Assembly (NCBI GenBank): GCA_029880265.1
Contig: JAOUOT010000004.1
Coordinates: forward strand, 62,001 to 126,000
Length of the DNA stretch: 64,000 bases
Origin: Spirochaetia bacterium
Lineage (GTDB): Bacteria; Spirochaetota; Leptospiria; Turneriellales; JAOUOS01
Direction: 5' to 3'
Shown here: positions 8,784 to 18,214 of the stretch, piece after piece
Layout: each line of letters opens with the position of its first letter
Position numbering within the stretch: the stretch's first letter is position 1
Position numbers and translations under genes: made by a program
Notes under the pieces: model-generated
The model's database searches: none
What the model was told of the DNA's origin: nothing
Seen by the model: the letters and a program-made list of their open reading frames with translations, nothing else

Positions 8784-10058
8784 ATGTCTGAAGATGCTTC
8801 ACATAATGAAATTCAGCTTACAGGCGATTTGTTGATACAATTTAATGAAATTATTCGCGGCTGCGAAGAGGTACTTCCTGTTGAGCAGCTTAAAGAAAAG
8901 CTATTAAAATCGAATAAAACGGGAAGGCCCCTGAGAATAAAAGCCGGTTTTGACCCGACGGCGCCAGATTTACATCTGGGTCATACAGTTCTTCTGCAGA
9001 AGCTTAAAACTTTTCAAGATTTCGGGCATGAGGTATTATTTTTAATAGGCGATTATACCGCGATGATTGGCGACCCCAGCGGAAAGTCAGAAACAAGAAA
9101 AGCTTTATCGGCCGACGAAGTCAAAAAAAACGCCGAGACTTATGAAAAGCAGGTTTATAAAGTATTAGACAAAAATAAAACTAATGTTGTTTTTAATTCG
9201 CAGTGGCTGGGTAAGATGTCGTTAAAAGACGTACTCGAACTTACGTCGCGTTATACTGTGGCGCGTCTTCTTGAAAGAAACGATTTTCAAAAGAGATATG
9301 AAGAAAAGCAGCCTATTTCTCTAGTCGAGTTTATGTATCCGTTATTGCAGGGCTATGATTCTGTGCATTTAAAAGCCGATGTTGAGCTCGGCGGTACAGA
9401 TCAGAAATTTAATCTTTTAGTGGGCCGCGTTCTTCAGGAACATTATCATACAGAGGCGCAGATCATTATGACCCTGCCGCTTCTTGTGGGGCTAGACGGC
9501 GAAAATAAAATGAGCAAATCGTTGAACAATTATGTTGCCCTTCAGGAACCCGCCGTTGAAATTTACGGCAAGATCATGAGCATATCTGATGAATTAATGT
9601 GGAACTATTACCGGTTAATATCGGCGTTATCTATGTCTGAAATTGAAAATTATAAATCTCAGGCTGCCGAGGGTTCAATACATCCGAAAGAAGTAAAATC
9701 GAAATTAGCCGAAGAAATAGCGTCTAGATTTCAGGGCAAAGAAGAAACCGGTAGGGCCAAAAAAGAATGGGAAGCTATTCATTCTCCTAAAAACCGGGGT
9801 ATTCCCGATGAAATTGATGAATGGAAGGCGAATACAGACGATTTAAGTGAAGGTAAATTAGGCATTTTAAACGCGTTAAGATTATCGGGGATGGTTTCGT
9901 CAAATTCTGACGCCCGACGAACCATAGAATCGGGCGGTTTACATTTGCTGGTCGACGGTAAAGAAGAAACGATTAAAGATACGAAACGCTATTTAGAAAC
10001 CGGAGAATATACCTTCAGGGTAGGAAAAAGAAAATTCATAAGAATCATTGTTTCTTAA
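8784..10058 (+). CDS. tyrS: tyrosyl-tRNA synthetase
   Basis: This 424-residue class I aminoacyl-tRNA synthetase charges tRNA-Tyr. Visible features are [13 protein letters not shown] (HIGH-type motif HLGH at about 64-67), KMSKS at about 242-246, and a C-terminal S4 RNA-binding domain (residues about 350-424). The start is set at ATG 8784; the frame extends upstream only with a TTG at 8763. It belongs to the TyrS type with a long linker. It is divergent from the SGNH/MBOAT pair and appears to be monocistronic. Confidence 0.95.
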   Translation: MSEDASHNEIQLTGDLLIQFNEIIRGCEEVLPVEQLKEKLLKSNKTGRPLRIKAGFDPTAPDLHLGHTVLLQKLKTFQDFGHEVLFLIGDYTAMIGDPSGKSETRKALSADEVKKNAETYEKQVYKVLDKNKTNVVFNSQWLGKMSLKDVLELTSRYTVARLLERNDFQKRYEEKQPISLVEFMYPLLQGYDSVHLKADVELGGTDQKFNLLVGRVLQEHYHTEAQIIMTLPLLVGLDGENKMSKSLNNYVALQEPAVEIYGKIMSISDELMWNYYRLISALSMSEIENYKSQAAEGSIHPKEVKSKLAEEIASRFQGKEETGRAKKEWEAIHSPKNRGIPDEIDEWKANTDDLSEGKLGILNALRLSGMVSSNSDARRTIESGGLHLLVDGKEETIKDTKRYLETGEYTFRVGKRKFIRIIVS

Positions 10059-10079
10059 TTTATTATAATTTGCCAAGCC

Positions 10080-10532
10080 TTATGGGGTATGTCTTTTTAG
10101 CATTTCTTGCGGAGTTGGTTTCATTCCCGTATTTTTATATTGAATATAGTCTTTTAAAATTTCAAGATGATCAAAACATAAGTTGTCGGGCAGGTCGTTT
10201 AGATTTATTATCTTCGCGTTTTTAGCGTCGTCTGCGGCCGATAATTCTCCTTCTGCTTTGGCGATAAACACGGCAGATATCGTATGCTTTCTTTTGTCGC
10301 GAAGAGGGTTTGAGTAAATATAAAGCAAATCAATAAGACTTACGTCAAGATTTGTTTCTTCTTTCGCCTCGCGAATAGCAGCGCGCTCAAGAGTTTCGCC
10401 TTCGTCGACAAAACCTCCGGGCAGGGCCCAGCCATAGGGAATAAATTTTCTTTCTATAAGAACAATGCCGTTTCGGTATTCGACAATCAAATCTACAGTA
10501 GGTAAGGGATTTTTATATTTTAAAGAGTTCAA
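10080..10532 (-). CDS. Nudix hydrolase
   Basis: This 150-residue protein has a complete Nudix box, [22 protein letters not shown] (about residues 40-61), preceded by WALP. Such proteins hydrolyse nucleoside diphosphate derivatives; the [18 protein letters not shown] strand pair is common in ADP-ribose pyrophosphatase-like members. Its start codon overlaps the stop of the upstream 88-residue gene by four bases, so the two form a coupled operon. The substrate is not certain. Confidence 0.85.
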   Translation of the reverse strand: MNSLKYKNPLPTVDLIVEYRNGIVLIERKFIPYGWALPGGFVDEGETLERAAIREAKEETNLDVSLIDLLYIYSNPLRDKRKHTISAVFIAKAEGELSAADDAKNAKIINLNDLPDNLCFDHLEILKDYIQYKNTGMKPTPQEMLKRHTP

Positions 10533-10795
10533 TGGCGCATTTCTTCAGCGTATCTTTTCAAGGTGAGTTGTACTCTCATCTCGTTTTTTCTGATATTTTC
10601 GGTAAATAATTTTTCGGTTTCAGGCTGCGCCGCGTATTTTGAGATAAGAGAATGATCAATATGCCATAAATCGGCCAAAGTTTTTGCAAACGAAGAAAAG
10701 CCTTTGCATAACTCGCTTTTAAGGTGTTCGTCAACTGATTGTCTGTTTCCCCTTTTCAAGTCGGTCACTATTCTTTTTTGTATTTGTTCCTGCAT
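10529..10795 (-). CDS. hypothetical protein (88 residues)
   Basis: A small basic and helical protein with no signal peptide and no motif I recognise. Its stop overlaps the start of the Nudix gene (ATGA arrangement), which supports it as a real translated gene. It starts at an ATG at 10795 without a clear ribosome-binding site. The operon partner suggests housekeeping rather than mobile origin, but no function can be assigned. Confidence 0.55.
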   Translation of the reverse strand: MQEQIQKRIVTDLKRGNRQSVDEHLKSELCKGFSSFAKTLADLWHIDHSLISKYAAQPETEKLFTENIRKNEMRVQLTLKRYAEEMRH

Positions 10796-10971
10796 ACGTT
10801 AGTATCAATATATATTTATGTCTCATTTTTTCAACAATTTTTTTGTTCATGATTTAATAATTCCCGAAACTCGCCATATTCCATTGTATGAAGATCCCGG
10901 GCCAAAATGGATAAATCGTATTTTGGAAACCAAATTTATCATGTTATTTAAAAAAAGTTGTCGTTTTTTTG

Positions 10972-11020
10972 TTGACTATTCCGTTTATATATTATATACC
11001 TATAATAGGTTGGTAAAGGT
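10972..11020 (+). promoter_or_regulatory. promoter with 13-bp palindrome upstream of the small secreted protein
   Basis: TTGACT (10972-10977) is spaced 17 bp from TATACC (10995-11000); a perfect TATAAT at 11001-11006 is an alternative -10. The palindrome ACCTAT-A-ATAGGT (10998-11010) covers the -10 region and would suit a dimeric repressor. A ribosome-binding site TAAAGGT (11014-11020) follows. All are read directly from the sequence; the regulator is unknown. Confidence 0.45.
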
Positions 11021-11029
11021 ATGTATATT

Positions 11030-11536
11030 ATGAGAAAAAAACATAAAAAATTAAATATAATTATTATAGCCTTTTTAACACTTGCTTTTACGACACAAGT
11101 AAGCGCCAAAGATTTTTTATCTGATCTCATGAAAGAAGGGGTGGCAACTTTTTTAGATACGGCTAAGTTGATTTATTATTCTTTTAACCCTGTCGATTAC
11201 GTGAATAACAGCGATTCAAACAAAGATAACGAAGAAAATTCTAATAATCAAGAACCTAATGAAGACGATTTGAAAAAATTCCTCGAAGAAAAGGGAATTC
11301 CTTTACCTACCGACGAACAACCTATTACAAGAAAACAGACTGCGAAAACCATGATGATTCGATTTGATCTGCCCATTAGTCTTTTAACAAGAATTTTTGG
11401 CACTGAAAATATGTACTTTTCAGACGCAACCAAACTAGGGCTATTCTCAAGCGGCGTTTATGGCGACGAAAATATGACCACTAGAGAGTTGCTTAGTATC
11501 TTTTTAAGAGCCGAAAAAATTTCTACTGTTAAATAA
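11030..11536 (+). CDS. small exported protein of unknown function
   Basis: A 168-residue protein with a clear signal peptide: MRKKHKK, a hydrophobic core and the cleavage site VSA-KDF (about residue 25). The mature part contains an Asn/Glu/Asp-rich linker (NSDSNKDNEENSNNQEPNED) and a C-terminal part with no motif I recognise. The ATG at 11030 is preferred over 11021 because the ribosome-binding site TAAAGGT ends nine bases before it. It converges with the thioredoxin gene. A palindrome overlaps its promoter, so expression may be regulated. Confidence 0.65.
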   Translation: MRKKHKKLNIIIIAFLTLAFTTQVSAKDFLSDLMKEGVATFLDTAKLIYYSFNPVDYVNNSDSNKDNEENSNNQEPNEDDLKKFLEEKGIPLPTDEQPITRKQTAKTMMIRFDLPISLLTRIFGTENMYFSDATKLGLFSSGVYGDENMTTRELLSIFLRAEKISTVK

Positions 11537-11547
11537 CCCAAAACAGT

Positions 11548-11862
11548 TTATATATGTTTTGAAACCAGACTAGAATAATGCTCTTTGCCTGCGGCCCCGA
11601 CAGTTCTTTCAACAGCTTCGCCGTTTTTAAATAAAATTAGCGTCGGTATAGATGTTATACCAAACGATTGAGCCGTACCAGGGTTTTCGTCTACATTCAT
11701 TTTTAAAATCTTGATTTTATCGCCCATCTCGTCTGATAATTCTTCTAAAACAGGGGCCACCATTCTACAAGGCGCGCACCAAGGCGCCCAAAAATCAATC
11801 ATCACAAGCCCTTTCTCTATAACATCATCAAAATTAGCGTCGCTGACTTCTTGTAATCCCAT
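11548..11862 (-). CDS. trxA: thioredoxin
   Basis: A 104-residue single-domain thioredoxin reduces protein disulfides in the cytoplasm. The active site is WCAPC (residues 28-32) rather than the commoner WCGPC. The cis-Pro segment ITSIPTLILFKNGE and the preceding MNVDENPGTAQSFG are typical. A good ribosome-binding site (AAGGAG, minus strand about 11874-11869) precedes the ATG. There is no signal peptide. Confidence 0.93.
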   Translation of the reverse strand: MGLQEVSDANFDDVIEKGLVMIDFWAPWCAPCRMVAPVLEELSDEMGDKIKILKMNVDENPGTAQSFGITSIPTLILFKNGEAVERTVGAAGKEHYSSLVSKHI

Positions 11863-12112
11863 TATAATTCTCCTTAAGTTTAGCTTATACTTAATATTAT
11901 TCTATATTGTCAATAAGTATAATGCCAATAATCTATCAAAAAGCATTTTTTTGTACATTGCATACCTTTATAGGCGCAATTTGAAAAAATTTCTTTTCAA
12001 ATTATTAATAAGTATATTAAGTTTTTTTGAAATAAGCAAAAAAATTTTGCGTTTTACAAAGTATTTTAGAACATTATAATATACTAAAGCGCTAAGGCGC
12101 AAATATTTTAGA

Positions 12113-13390
12113 TTATGGGCCTATTAAATCTTTCTTGGGGTTGGTTACCAGGCTTGGTTCTTCTATAGTATCGTATTCATCGGCTGGTATTATTGTATAT
12201 TCAAGTTCTACAGGGTCTGATTGCGTTTGTTTTTTTGTTTGACTTCTATTCTCTTTATCTGTTTTTTTATCTGTATTTTTTTCATTTGCGGGAAAATCTC
12301 CAATAGATTGAGTCTGTGTTTTAGATAACCTTTTTTCATCAAGCATCATTCTTCTTATTTCGTCTTCCCATTCTTTTGCCGCTTGCGCCTCTTGCGTTGA
12401 GGGAAACAGCTTTTGCGTTCTGTTAAAAAGCGAAGCGGCTTTTGTGAAATTTTTAAGTTGAAAATAGATTTCTCCCTGTTTTAACATCGCCGCTGCGTCT
12501 TTTTCATGATATTCGTTTTTTAAGACGGCTTCAAACCCCGCGCCTGCTTTTTCGAAATTCTTTCGCTTAAAGTGAATATCAGAGCTATAATATAGGCTTT
12601 CTTCATTTTCTCTTGTATTTGAAAAATGTTTATTTATAACAGACAAAAAATCAAGAGCGTGATCATATTTTCTTTCGATATATAGGTTTTTTCCCGTATT
12701 AAAAATATTTATACGAAATTGTTTTAATAGCTCTTTATCTTCGTTATCTATATCTGAATAAAATTCAAGATAATTATTATAAACAATATAGGCTTCTTTG
12801 TACTTCTCAGATTTTACAAGTATATCGGCAAGATTCAGCTGAGCCTCGCGAAATGAGCCGTTCTCTTTAATCGCGATCTTGAAATGTTTTTCTGCCTCAT
12901 GCAATTCTCGTTTTTTTGCGTAATATTTTCCCAGTTCATTATATATTTCAGATCTCATTGCAGAATCTTTGCTCTTTCTGAGCAGATTCATAAATCCGCT
13001 GACCCCTTCGTCAGCATATGACTGCAAGATTTTAATTTTAGCGATTTTAAAGTTAATCTTTTCGCTCATTTCAGGGCTTATCTTATACTCTTTCAGTTTC
13101 ATGTAATTTTTTAACGCAAGGCCGGTATTGCCCATCTTTTCATAAGCTTCGCCTAAATAGTAAATGGCCTCTTTTACTTCGGGAGTTTTTGAATAGTTTG
13201 AAACAACCGACGAGAATTTCTCAACGGCTTTTTCGCATGCTTCTTTTGAAGATTGTTCCAGATATATTTTCCCTTTAGTTATCATCGCTTTAGCGGTTTT
13301 CGAAGGATTTAAATATTCTCTGTTTATGGTAAAAAATCCCAGCGAAGTACCTATGACCAGAAAACCCGTCAGCATAAATAAGTTTTTCAT
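12113..13390 (-). CDS. envelope TPR-repeat protein
   Basis: A 425-residue protein with an N-terminal hydrophobic segment (about 4-22) that is either an anchor or a signal. Five or more tetratricopeptide-like helical pairs follow (for example AIYYLGEAYEKMGNTGLALKNY, ELGKYYAKKRELHEAEKHFK, AQLNLADILVKSEKYKEAY). The tail is a low-complexity Lys/Gln/Asp linker. TPR proteins of this build act as periplasmic scaffolds. Its start overlaps the stop of the upstream FN3-like gene (ATGA), so the two products are made together and may interact. Confidence 0.7.
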   Translation of the reverse strand: MKNLFMLTGFLVIGTSLGFFTINREYLNPSKTAKAMITKGKIYLEQSSKEACEKAVEKFSSVVSNYSKTPEVKEAIYYLGEAYEKMGNTGLALKNYMKLKEYKISPEMSEKINFKIAKIKILQSYADEGVSGFMNLLRKSKDSAMRSEIYNELGKYYAKKRELHEAEKHFKIAIKENGSFREAQLNLADILVKSEKYKEAYIVYNNYLEFYSDIDNEDKELLKQFRINIFNTGKNLYIERKYDHALDFLSVINKHFSNTRENEESLYYSSDIHFKRKNFEKAGAGFEAVLKNEYHEKDAAAMLKQGEIYFQLKNFTKAASLFNRTQKLFPSTQEAQAAKEWEDEIRRMMLDEKRLSKTQTQSIGDFPANEKNTDKKTDKENRSQTKKQTQSDPVELEYTIIPADEYDTIEEPSLVTNPKKDLIGP

Positions 13391-15363
13391 TTTATATGCT
13401 CCAAAATGCGTTTATACCAAAATGTGGCCCTGTCTTTATAGGCTTCAACTACGAGAGGGTGAACCATGTATTCTAAAGCCTTTTCGTATTTTGAAAGCTG
13501 ATAATGAGATAACCCAAGATAAAATAACGCTTTGGCCCTAATCTCGTGGCTATTTGATTTTTCAAATTTCGAAAGTCTGAAAATTGCGTCTTCATAATCT
13601 GCTTTTAAGTAGCTTTCTTGTATTGTCCGGTTTATTTCGTCGCTTGAAAATTCTTCAGCGGGTTTTGTTTTTTGCGGATATTCTTTTTTAGGTTTTTGCG
13701 GCTTTCTTCCCGAAATCTGCCTGTTTTCATTATATTCTTTTCCGCCTTCTAAAGAGGGTTCGATCTCTTCGCTAGATCTCGAAAAAGAGGCCGGTCCTAT
13801 CAGGTTTTCGCCGAAAATAAAATCGTTAGGAACGAGGCCTTTCGGCGTCTCTACAAATAATGCGTAATAATAATTTCCTTTCTGCAAGGGCAAATCTTCA
13901 AAAATAGATTCATGAAGGGGAAGTCTGCCTACCATTGTGCCTTCTATAATATCTCTTAAAGCCATGGGCCTTCTGTCAAAACGGTATATTCTAATTTTAG
14001 TAGATCTTTGCGACGTTTGAAAATTCTTAGAAAGCCTCCACGCAATAAGAATCATATCTCTTCGCGGTATGGCTCTGATATTTGCAAATATGTTATTGCC
14101 CGAGGCAAAGTCTTCTTCTTTGGCCGGCGTATGCGCAGGCATAAGAGGGGGTTCATATGTGTCGTCTCTAGCGGGCTTAGTTATAGGCTGATAGCCGGGC
14201 TTTATTTGTTGACGCTTCGTGTCGCCCGGTATGATTATTGGTATTCCGGTAGCGTTATGGGCGGCAATAAATGTTTTGCTTTTTCTGCCCATATAATCTT
14301 GGCTCACCAGAGCGTAATAATAGGTTCCCGGCGAAAGGCCCTGATCTACATAAGATTGTACGCCCTGCGGTATTTGAGCGATAGGCGATATATGTTGAAG
14401 ATCTCCTTCGCCTGAAATAGGGTTTGCCGCTCTATATAATAAGTATTGAATTCGATTTGCCGCCGAGGTTTCAGCGTCTTTCCATTTTATCGATATCGAA
14501 TTTTCGCCGCTTTTTGTCGCGTAAATATATTTTGCCACAGACGTATCAATAACATTAAAAACGATACCTGTCTGCGTATATGACTGGTTAGCGATTAAAT
14601 TTTTATCTTCAAGACCCTCCGTTGAACGAGCGGTAACCGCGTAGTAATAGGTTCCGTGTTCGGCAATATTTCTGTCTACAAAAAATTCCGTTCCGTCTGA
14701 AATTACTGCTAAGCGAACCGCGCTGTCTATTCTATCGCTGACTGTCAAGGGCCTGGTGTCTCTATAAACAATATATTGAACATTGGGTTCGCTTGTGCCT
14801 TTCCATGAAATTCTTACCGCTCCTGCTTCGACCATTTGCGCGTGAATTAAAGATACCTGCTGAGGGGCTCTCCTTTGATCAGAAATTTGTGTTTTTCCCG
14901 TTTCACCGCTAATTGTTACGGGATGCAATGTATAATTTTCATCGGCATATAAAAATACCTCTTTTTGCTTTACCTTTGTTTTACTGGCGACGGCATAGTA
15001 GTATTCGCCTCTCGGCAAATTCTTGTCTAGATAGAATGACTGACTGCCTTTTATTACGGAGACTAATTCTGACATAAGAAGTAAGTCAATAGTCGAAATC
15101 GGATTGCTTGATCTTGTCAAGATATATTCACCCTTATCTTCAGGAGGCAGCCATGATATTCGAACATGATGTTCCTTTACGTCTAAAACTTCGGCTTTTA
15201 TGCTCCGAACTACCGAATATAAAGTATGATCCTGCCCCTGAACCTGCGAATCTAAATGCGTTTTATCGGGCGGTATAAATTGCGCGTTAATTGTTCCTGT
15301 ATTTAATAAGAAAAGAATAATAACAAAAATATAATAAATTGAGTTTCTTTTAATAATGTTCAT
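13387..15363 (-). CDS. exported fibronectin-III-like repeat protein with C-terminal TPR
   Basis: A 658-residue protein with a signal peptide ending TINAQF (about residue 28). Four divergent beta-sandwich repeats of about 110 residues follow, each with a [VI][RS]ISW strand, then Y[IL]L/VYR, a P-I-S motif and a GxYYYA strand (for example HHVRISWLPP, GAVRISWKG, NSISIKWKD, MILIAWRL). This is fibronectin-III-like architecture. A Lys/Pro linker leads to a C-terminal TPR-like domain (about 575-658, KALFYLGLSHYQLSKYEKALEYM). It probably works in the periplasm or at the outer surface. It overlaps the downstream TPR gene by four bases. Confidence 0.7.
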   Translation of the reverse strand: MNIIKRNSIYYIFVIILFLLNTGTINAQFIPPDKTHLDSQVQGQDHTLYSVVRSIKAEVLDVKEHHVRISWLPPEDKGEYILTRSSNPISTIDLLLMSELVSVIKGSQSFYLDKNLPRGEYYYAVASKTKVKQKEVFLYADENYTLHPVTISGETGKTQISDQRRAPQQVSLIHAQMVEAGAVRISWKGTSEPNVQYIVYRDTRPLTVSDRIDSAVRLAVISDGTEFFVDRNIAEHGTYYYAVTARSTEGLEDKNLIANQSYTQTGIVFNVIDTSVAKYIYATKSGENSISIKWKDAETSAANRIQYLLYRAANPISGEGDLQHISPIAQIPQGVQSYVDQGLSPGTYYYALVSQDYMGRKSKTFIAAHNATGIPIIIPGDTKRQQIKPGYQPITKPARDDTYEPPLMPAHTPAKEEDFASGNNIFANIRAIPRRDMILIAWRLSKNFQTSQRSTKIRIYRFDRRPMALRDIIEGTMVGRLPLHESIFEDLPLQKGNYYYALFVETPKGLVPNDFIFGENLIGPASFSRSSEEIEPSLEGGKEYNENRQISGRKPQKPKKEYPQKTKPAEEFSSDEINRTIQESYLKADYEDAIFRLSKFEKSNSHEIRAKALFYLGLSHYQLSKYEKALEYMVHPLVVEAYKDRATFWYKRILEHIK

Positions 15364-15453
15364 GATATTCGTATCCCGCTATTAAAATTTTCGGTAGAAA
15401 GCTGAAGATTTTATAGTAAAAATAAATACGCGATTTATTTATGTTGAAGAATA

Positions 15454-15975
15454 TTATTTTTCAAAATCTTTATAAAGCATGCTTGGCTGTATACCCTTGT
15501 TATTTTGATACTTTCCGCTTTTGTACTCTTCAAAATCGCCCTCTACAGAGTGGTAAAATATCTGACAAATACCAATATCAGGATATATTTTTATTGGCTG
15601 AATCGCGAATATTTCAAGCGTCCAAAATCCTTTAAAGCCGATATCGCCAAAACCCGCCGTTACATGAACAAACATTCCCAAACGTCCTATACTGCTTCTT
15701 CCCTCTAGCATGGGTACCAAATTATGAGTTTCAGTATATTCTCGCGTTCTTCCTAAATAAAGCCTATTGGCTTCTAAGATAAGCCCTTCAGGCGGTATCG
15801 CTATGCTTTTTGTTTTATTCGACTTTTTCATGTCTAGCGGATATTCTTCATAGGTTAGAAGTTCGTTGTGCAAAGTTAAATTATAAGAATTCGGATTTAA
15901 TTTATTAGGATCATACGGGTCAATAATGATATCTTTTCCTATTCTGTTTTTAATTTCTAGACCTGATAATATCAT
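15454..15975 (-). CDS. dcd: dCTP deaminase
   Basis: A 173-residue dUTPase-fold enzyme that deaminates dCTP to dUTP (in some members also to dUMP) for thymidylate supply. Diagnostic segments are LNPNSYNLTL, LEGRSSIGRLGMFVHVTAGFGDIGF and FWTLEI with the catalytic Glu, followed by IGICQIFY. Length and motif order match bacterial Dcd. Whether it is the monofunctional or the bifunctional form cannot be told. It sits alone between the FN3-like gene and a lipoprotein gene. Confidence 0.88.
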   Translation of the reverse strand: MILSGLEIKNRIGKDIIIDPYDPNKLNPNSYNLTLHNELLTYEEYPLDMKKSNKTKSIAIPPEGLILEANRLYLGRTREYTETHNLVPMLEGRSSIGRLGMFVHVTAGFGDIGFKGFWTLEIFAIQPIKIYPDIGICQIFYHSVEGDFEEYKSGKYQNNKGIQPSMLYKDFEK

Positions 15976-16027
15976 GATGTTAAATTTTTTATCAGAGAGT
16001 CGCTGTCAATTTGATATTATGATTGTT

Positions 16028-16630
16028 TTAATCGCATAAATCGTCAGATATCGTTTTTTTAGCCTGAACTTCTATTGAATTATGAGAGCTAAAATATTTT
16101 TTATTTGAGTGATTTGAATTTCCGTCTTTATTTGTCAAATGAGCGAATAGATGAATCAGTTCATGGGCCAAAGCAGATTTACCTATGCATTTTTTATGCG
16201 AAACTTTTATTTCAATTTTATTAGGGTCGTACAACCCTTCACACCATTTGCTATTGCCGTTTTCGCATTGAAATCCTTTGCAGGCTCTATCGGGATCGTT
16301 TGCGGTTGCGCAGCTTCCTTTAGGGCCTTGTTTTTCTTCTACTATATAAATTGTCATATTTTCAGAGTAAGGCTCAATCGAAGAAAGAATAGAACCCTGC
16401 GGAAAATCATCTGAAGCGAGAGACTCGGTTGTTTCTATAACCGTTCCTATTGTATAATCAATTTCTGCTTTTGTGTATGATGAATTTCCGTCAAAATATA
16501 TATTAAAACCGTAATCAGAGGCCATGTCGGCATTTTCATCAATTTCGCTCATGCATCCGTTAAGCCCAATGAAATGACTGATGGTGAAAATTTTTATTAT
16601 TGCAATTGATATTCTCATCTTACTTTTCAT
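16028..16630 (-). CDS. lipoprotein with HExxH-like zinc-protease motif
   Basis: With the ATG at 16630 the protein has 200 residues. It opens with a short basic region, a hydrophobic stretch and a lipobox-like LNGC (Cys about 26), so it is probably an acylated envelope protein. Near the C-terminus ALAHELIHLFAHL contains HELIH, the zinc-metalloprotease HExxH pattern, with further histidines after it. Four cysteines lie close together in CATANDPDRACKGFQCENG, suggesting disulfides. A longer frame starts at a TTG (16657). Peptidase activity is inferred from the motif alone. Confidence 0.55.
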   Translation of the reverse strand: MKSKMRISIAIIKIFTISHFIGLNGCMSEIDENADMASDYGFNIYFDGNSSYTKAEIDYTIGTVIETTESLASDDFPQGSILSSIEPYSENMTIYIVEEKQGPKGSCATANDPDRACKGFQCENGNSKWCEGLYDPNKIEIKVSHKKCIGKSALAHELIHLFAHLTNKDGNSNHSNKKYFSSHNSIEVQAKKTISDDLCD

Positions 16631-16704
16631 AATATTTTTTAAGACGCAAAAAGCCAAATATTTGAAACATGCGATTATTATTTTAATTATTTTTTTAAAA
16701 AAAG

Positions 16705-16760
16705 TTGCCGAATTGATACCATATCGATATATTTAGATGTATCGATATGAAATAAGGAGA
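16705..16760 (+). promoter_or_regulatory. ahcY promoter with perfect 10-bp inverted-repeat operator
   Basis: TTGCCG (16705-16710) and TATATT (16728-16733) are spaced 17 bp. Across the -10 lies CATATCGATA (16720-16729), a 10-bp spacer, and its exact reverse complement TATCGATATG (16740-16749). The ribosome-binding site AAGGAGA (16754-16760) follows. An operator over the -10 fits repression. In Proteobacteria, ArsR-type SahR repressors control ahcY through AT-rich ATCGAT-like palindromes; that the same logic holds here is inference. Confidence 0.7.
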
Positions 16761-16764
16761 ATTT

Positions 16765-18177
16765 ATGACAACAGCAACAAACGAAGACTACAAAGTCGCT
16801 GATATCAATTTGGCCGAATATGGCCGAAAAGAAATAGAAATCGCAGAAAAAGAAATGCCGGGCCTGATGGCGCTTAGAGAAAAATTAGGTAAAGAAAAAC
16901 CGTTAAAAGGCGCGAAAATAACCGGTTCTTTGCATATGACAATTCAAACAGCCGTTTTAATTGAAACTTTAGCCGAACTTGGCGCCGAAGTAAGATGGGC
17001 CTCGTGCAATATATTTTCAACGCAAGATCATGCGGCTGCGGCAATCGCAAAAGCGGGTATACCCGTTTTCGCATGGAAGGGCGAGACTCTTGAAGAATAC
17101 TGGTGGGCCACTGAACAAGCCTTAACATGGCCAGACGCCGACGGTCCCGATTTAATCGTCGACGACGGCGGAGACGCCACTCTTTTAGTTCACAGAGGAA
17201 CCGCTGCCGAAAAAGATTCGTCAATTTTAGACGTTCCTACAAACAATAAAGAGCTACAAATTGTAAATAAAGTGTTGAAAAATTCGCTTCAGCAAAACCC
17301 CGAGAAATGGCAAAAAATGGCCAAAAAAATCAAAGGCGTTTCTGAAGAAACCACAACGGGAGTTCATAGACTTTATCAAATGAAAGAAGCAGGCGAGTTG
17401 CTTTTTCCCGCTATCAACGTGAACGATTCCGTTACAAAATCAAAATTCGACAATCTATACGGATGCCGAGAATCTTTAGCTGACGGTATTAAACGCGCCA
17501 CAGACGTTATGGTCGCAGGAAAAACAGTTCTTATTTGCGGTTACGGCGATGTAGGCAAGGGCTCTGCGCAGTCTCTGCGAGGTTTTGGGGCCAGAGTGAT
17601 GGTTACTGAAATTGATCCTATTTGCGCCCTTCAGGCGGCAATGGAAGGATATGAGGTAACCACAATTGAAGACGCCTTAAAAGAAGTCGATATCTATGTG
17701 ACAACAACCGGCAACAAAGACATTATCACAATCGATCACATGGCCGGCATGAAAGATCAGGCTATTGTCTGCAATATTGGTCACTTTGATAATGAAATTC
17801 AGGTAGAAGCCTTAGATGACTATCCCGGAATCGAAAAAATAAACATTAAGCCGCAGGTAGACAAGTATGCGTTTCCTGAAGGGCATGAAATATTTCTTCT
17901 TGCCGAGGGCAGGCTGGTAAATTTAGGCTGCGCCACGGGGCATCCTTCTTTTGTCATGAGCAATTCATTTACAAACCAGACTCTGGCTCAAATTGATTTG
18001 TGGAAAAACGAGTATGAAATAGACGTTTTTCGCTTAACAAAAAAATTAGACGAAGAAGTCGCCAGACTTCATTTGGCCAAGTTAGGAGTCAAGCTTACCA
18101 AACTTACTCAAGAACAGGCAGATTATATCGGGGTTCCTGTAGAGGGTCCTTATAAGCCCGAACATTACCGATACTAG
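16765..18177 (+). CDS. ahcY: adenosylhomocysteinase
   Basis: This 470-residue enzyme splits S-adenosylhomocysteine into adenosine and homocysteine and so sustains methylation. The N-terminal part has [16 protein letters not shown] and [15 protein letters not shown]. The NAD fold is [20 protein letters not shown] (about 253-272). The C-terminus ends in PYKPEHYRY, the conserved tail that closes a neighbouring subunit. The long form, with an insert around [15 protein letters not shown], matches many bacterial enzymes. It has its own promoter/operator and terminator, so it is a single-gene unit. Confidence 0.97.
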   Translation: MTTATNEDYKVADINLAEYGRKEIEIAEKEMPGLMALREKLGKEKPLKGAKITGSLHMTIQTAVLIETLAELGAEVRWASCNIFSTQDHAAAAIAKAGIPVFAWKGETLEEYWWATEQALTWPDADGPDLIVDDGGDATLLVHRGTAAEKDSSILDVPTNNKELQIVNKVLKNSLQQNPEKWQKMAKKIKGVSEETTTGVHRLYQMKEAGELLFPAINVNDSVTKSKFDNLYGCRESLADGIKRATDVMVAGKTVLICGYGDVGKGSAQSLRGFGARVMVTEIDPICALQAAMEGYEVTTIEDALKEVDIYVTTTGNKDIITIDHMAGMKDQAIVCNIGHFDNEIQVEALDDYPGIEKINIKPQVDKYAFPEGHEIFLLAEGRLVNLGCATGHPSFVMSNSFTNQTLAQIDLWKNEYEIDVFRLTKKLDEEVARLHLAKLGVKLTKLTQEQADYIGVPVEGPYKPEHYRY

Positions 18178-18186
18178 TTTTTAACG

Positions 18187-18214
18187 GGGCCGCCAAGCGG
18201 CCCTTTTTATTTTT
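18187..18214 (+). terminator. Rho-independent terminator of ahcY
   Basis: GGGCCGC (18187-18193), loop CAA and GCGGCCC (18197-18203) form a perfect 7-bp GC-rich stem. It is followed by TTTTTATTTTTT. It begins ten bases after the ahcY stop and overlaps the 3' end of the convergent fur-like gene. Confidence 0.92.

Noticed and set aside
10818-11033. 71-residue open frame before the small exported protein
   Set aside because: It lies across the promoter and palindrome of the next gene and has no recognisable features.
14008-14415. Plus-strand open frame inside the FN3-like gene
   Set aside because: Shadow frame of the well-supported minus-strand gene, with no independent signal.
16680-16764. SAH riboswitch upstream of ahcY
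   Set aside because: The predicted transcript leader is only about 25 nt, too short for an aptamer; the signal there is a DNA palindrome across the promoter.
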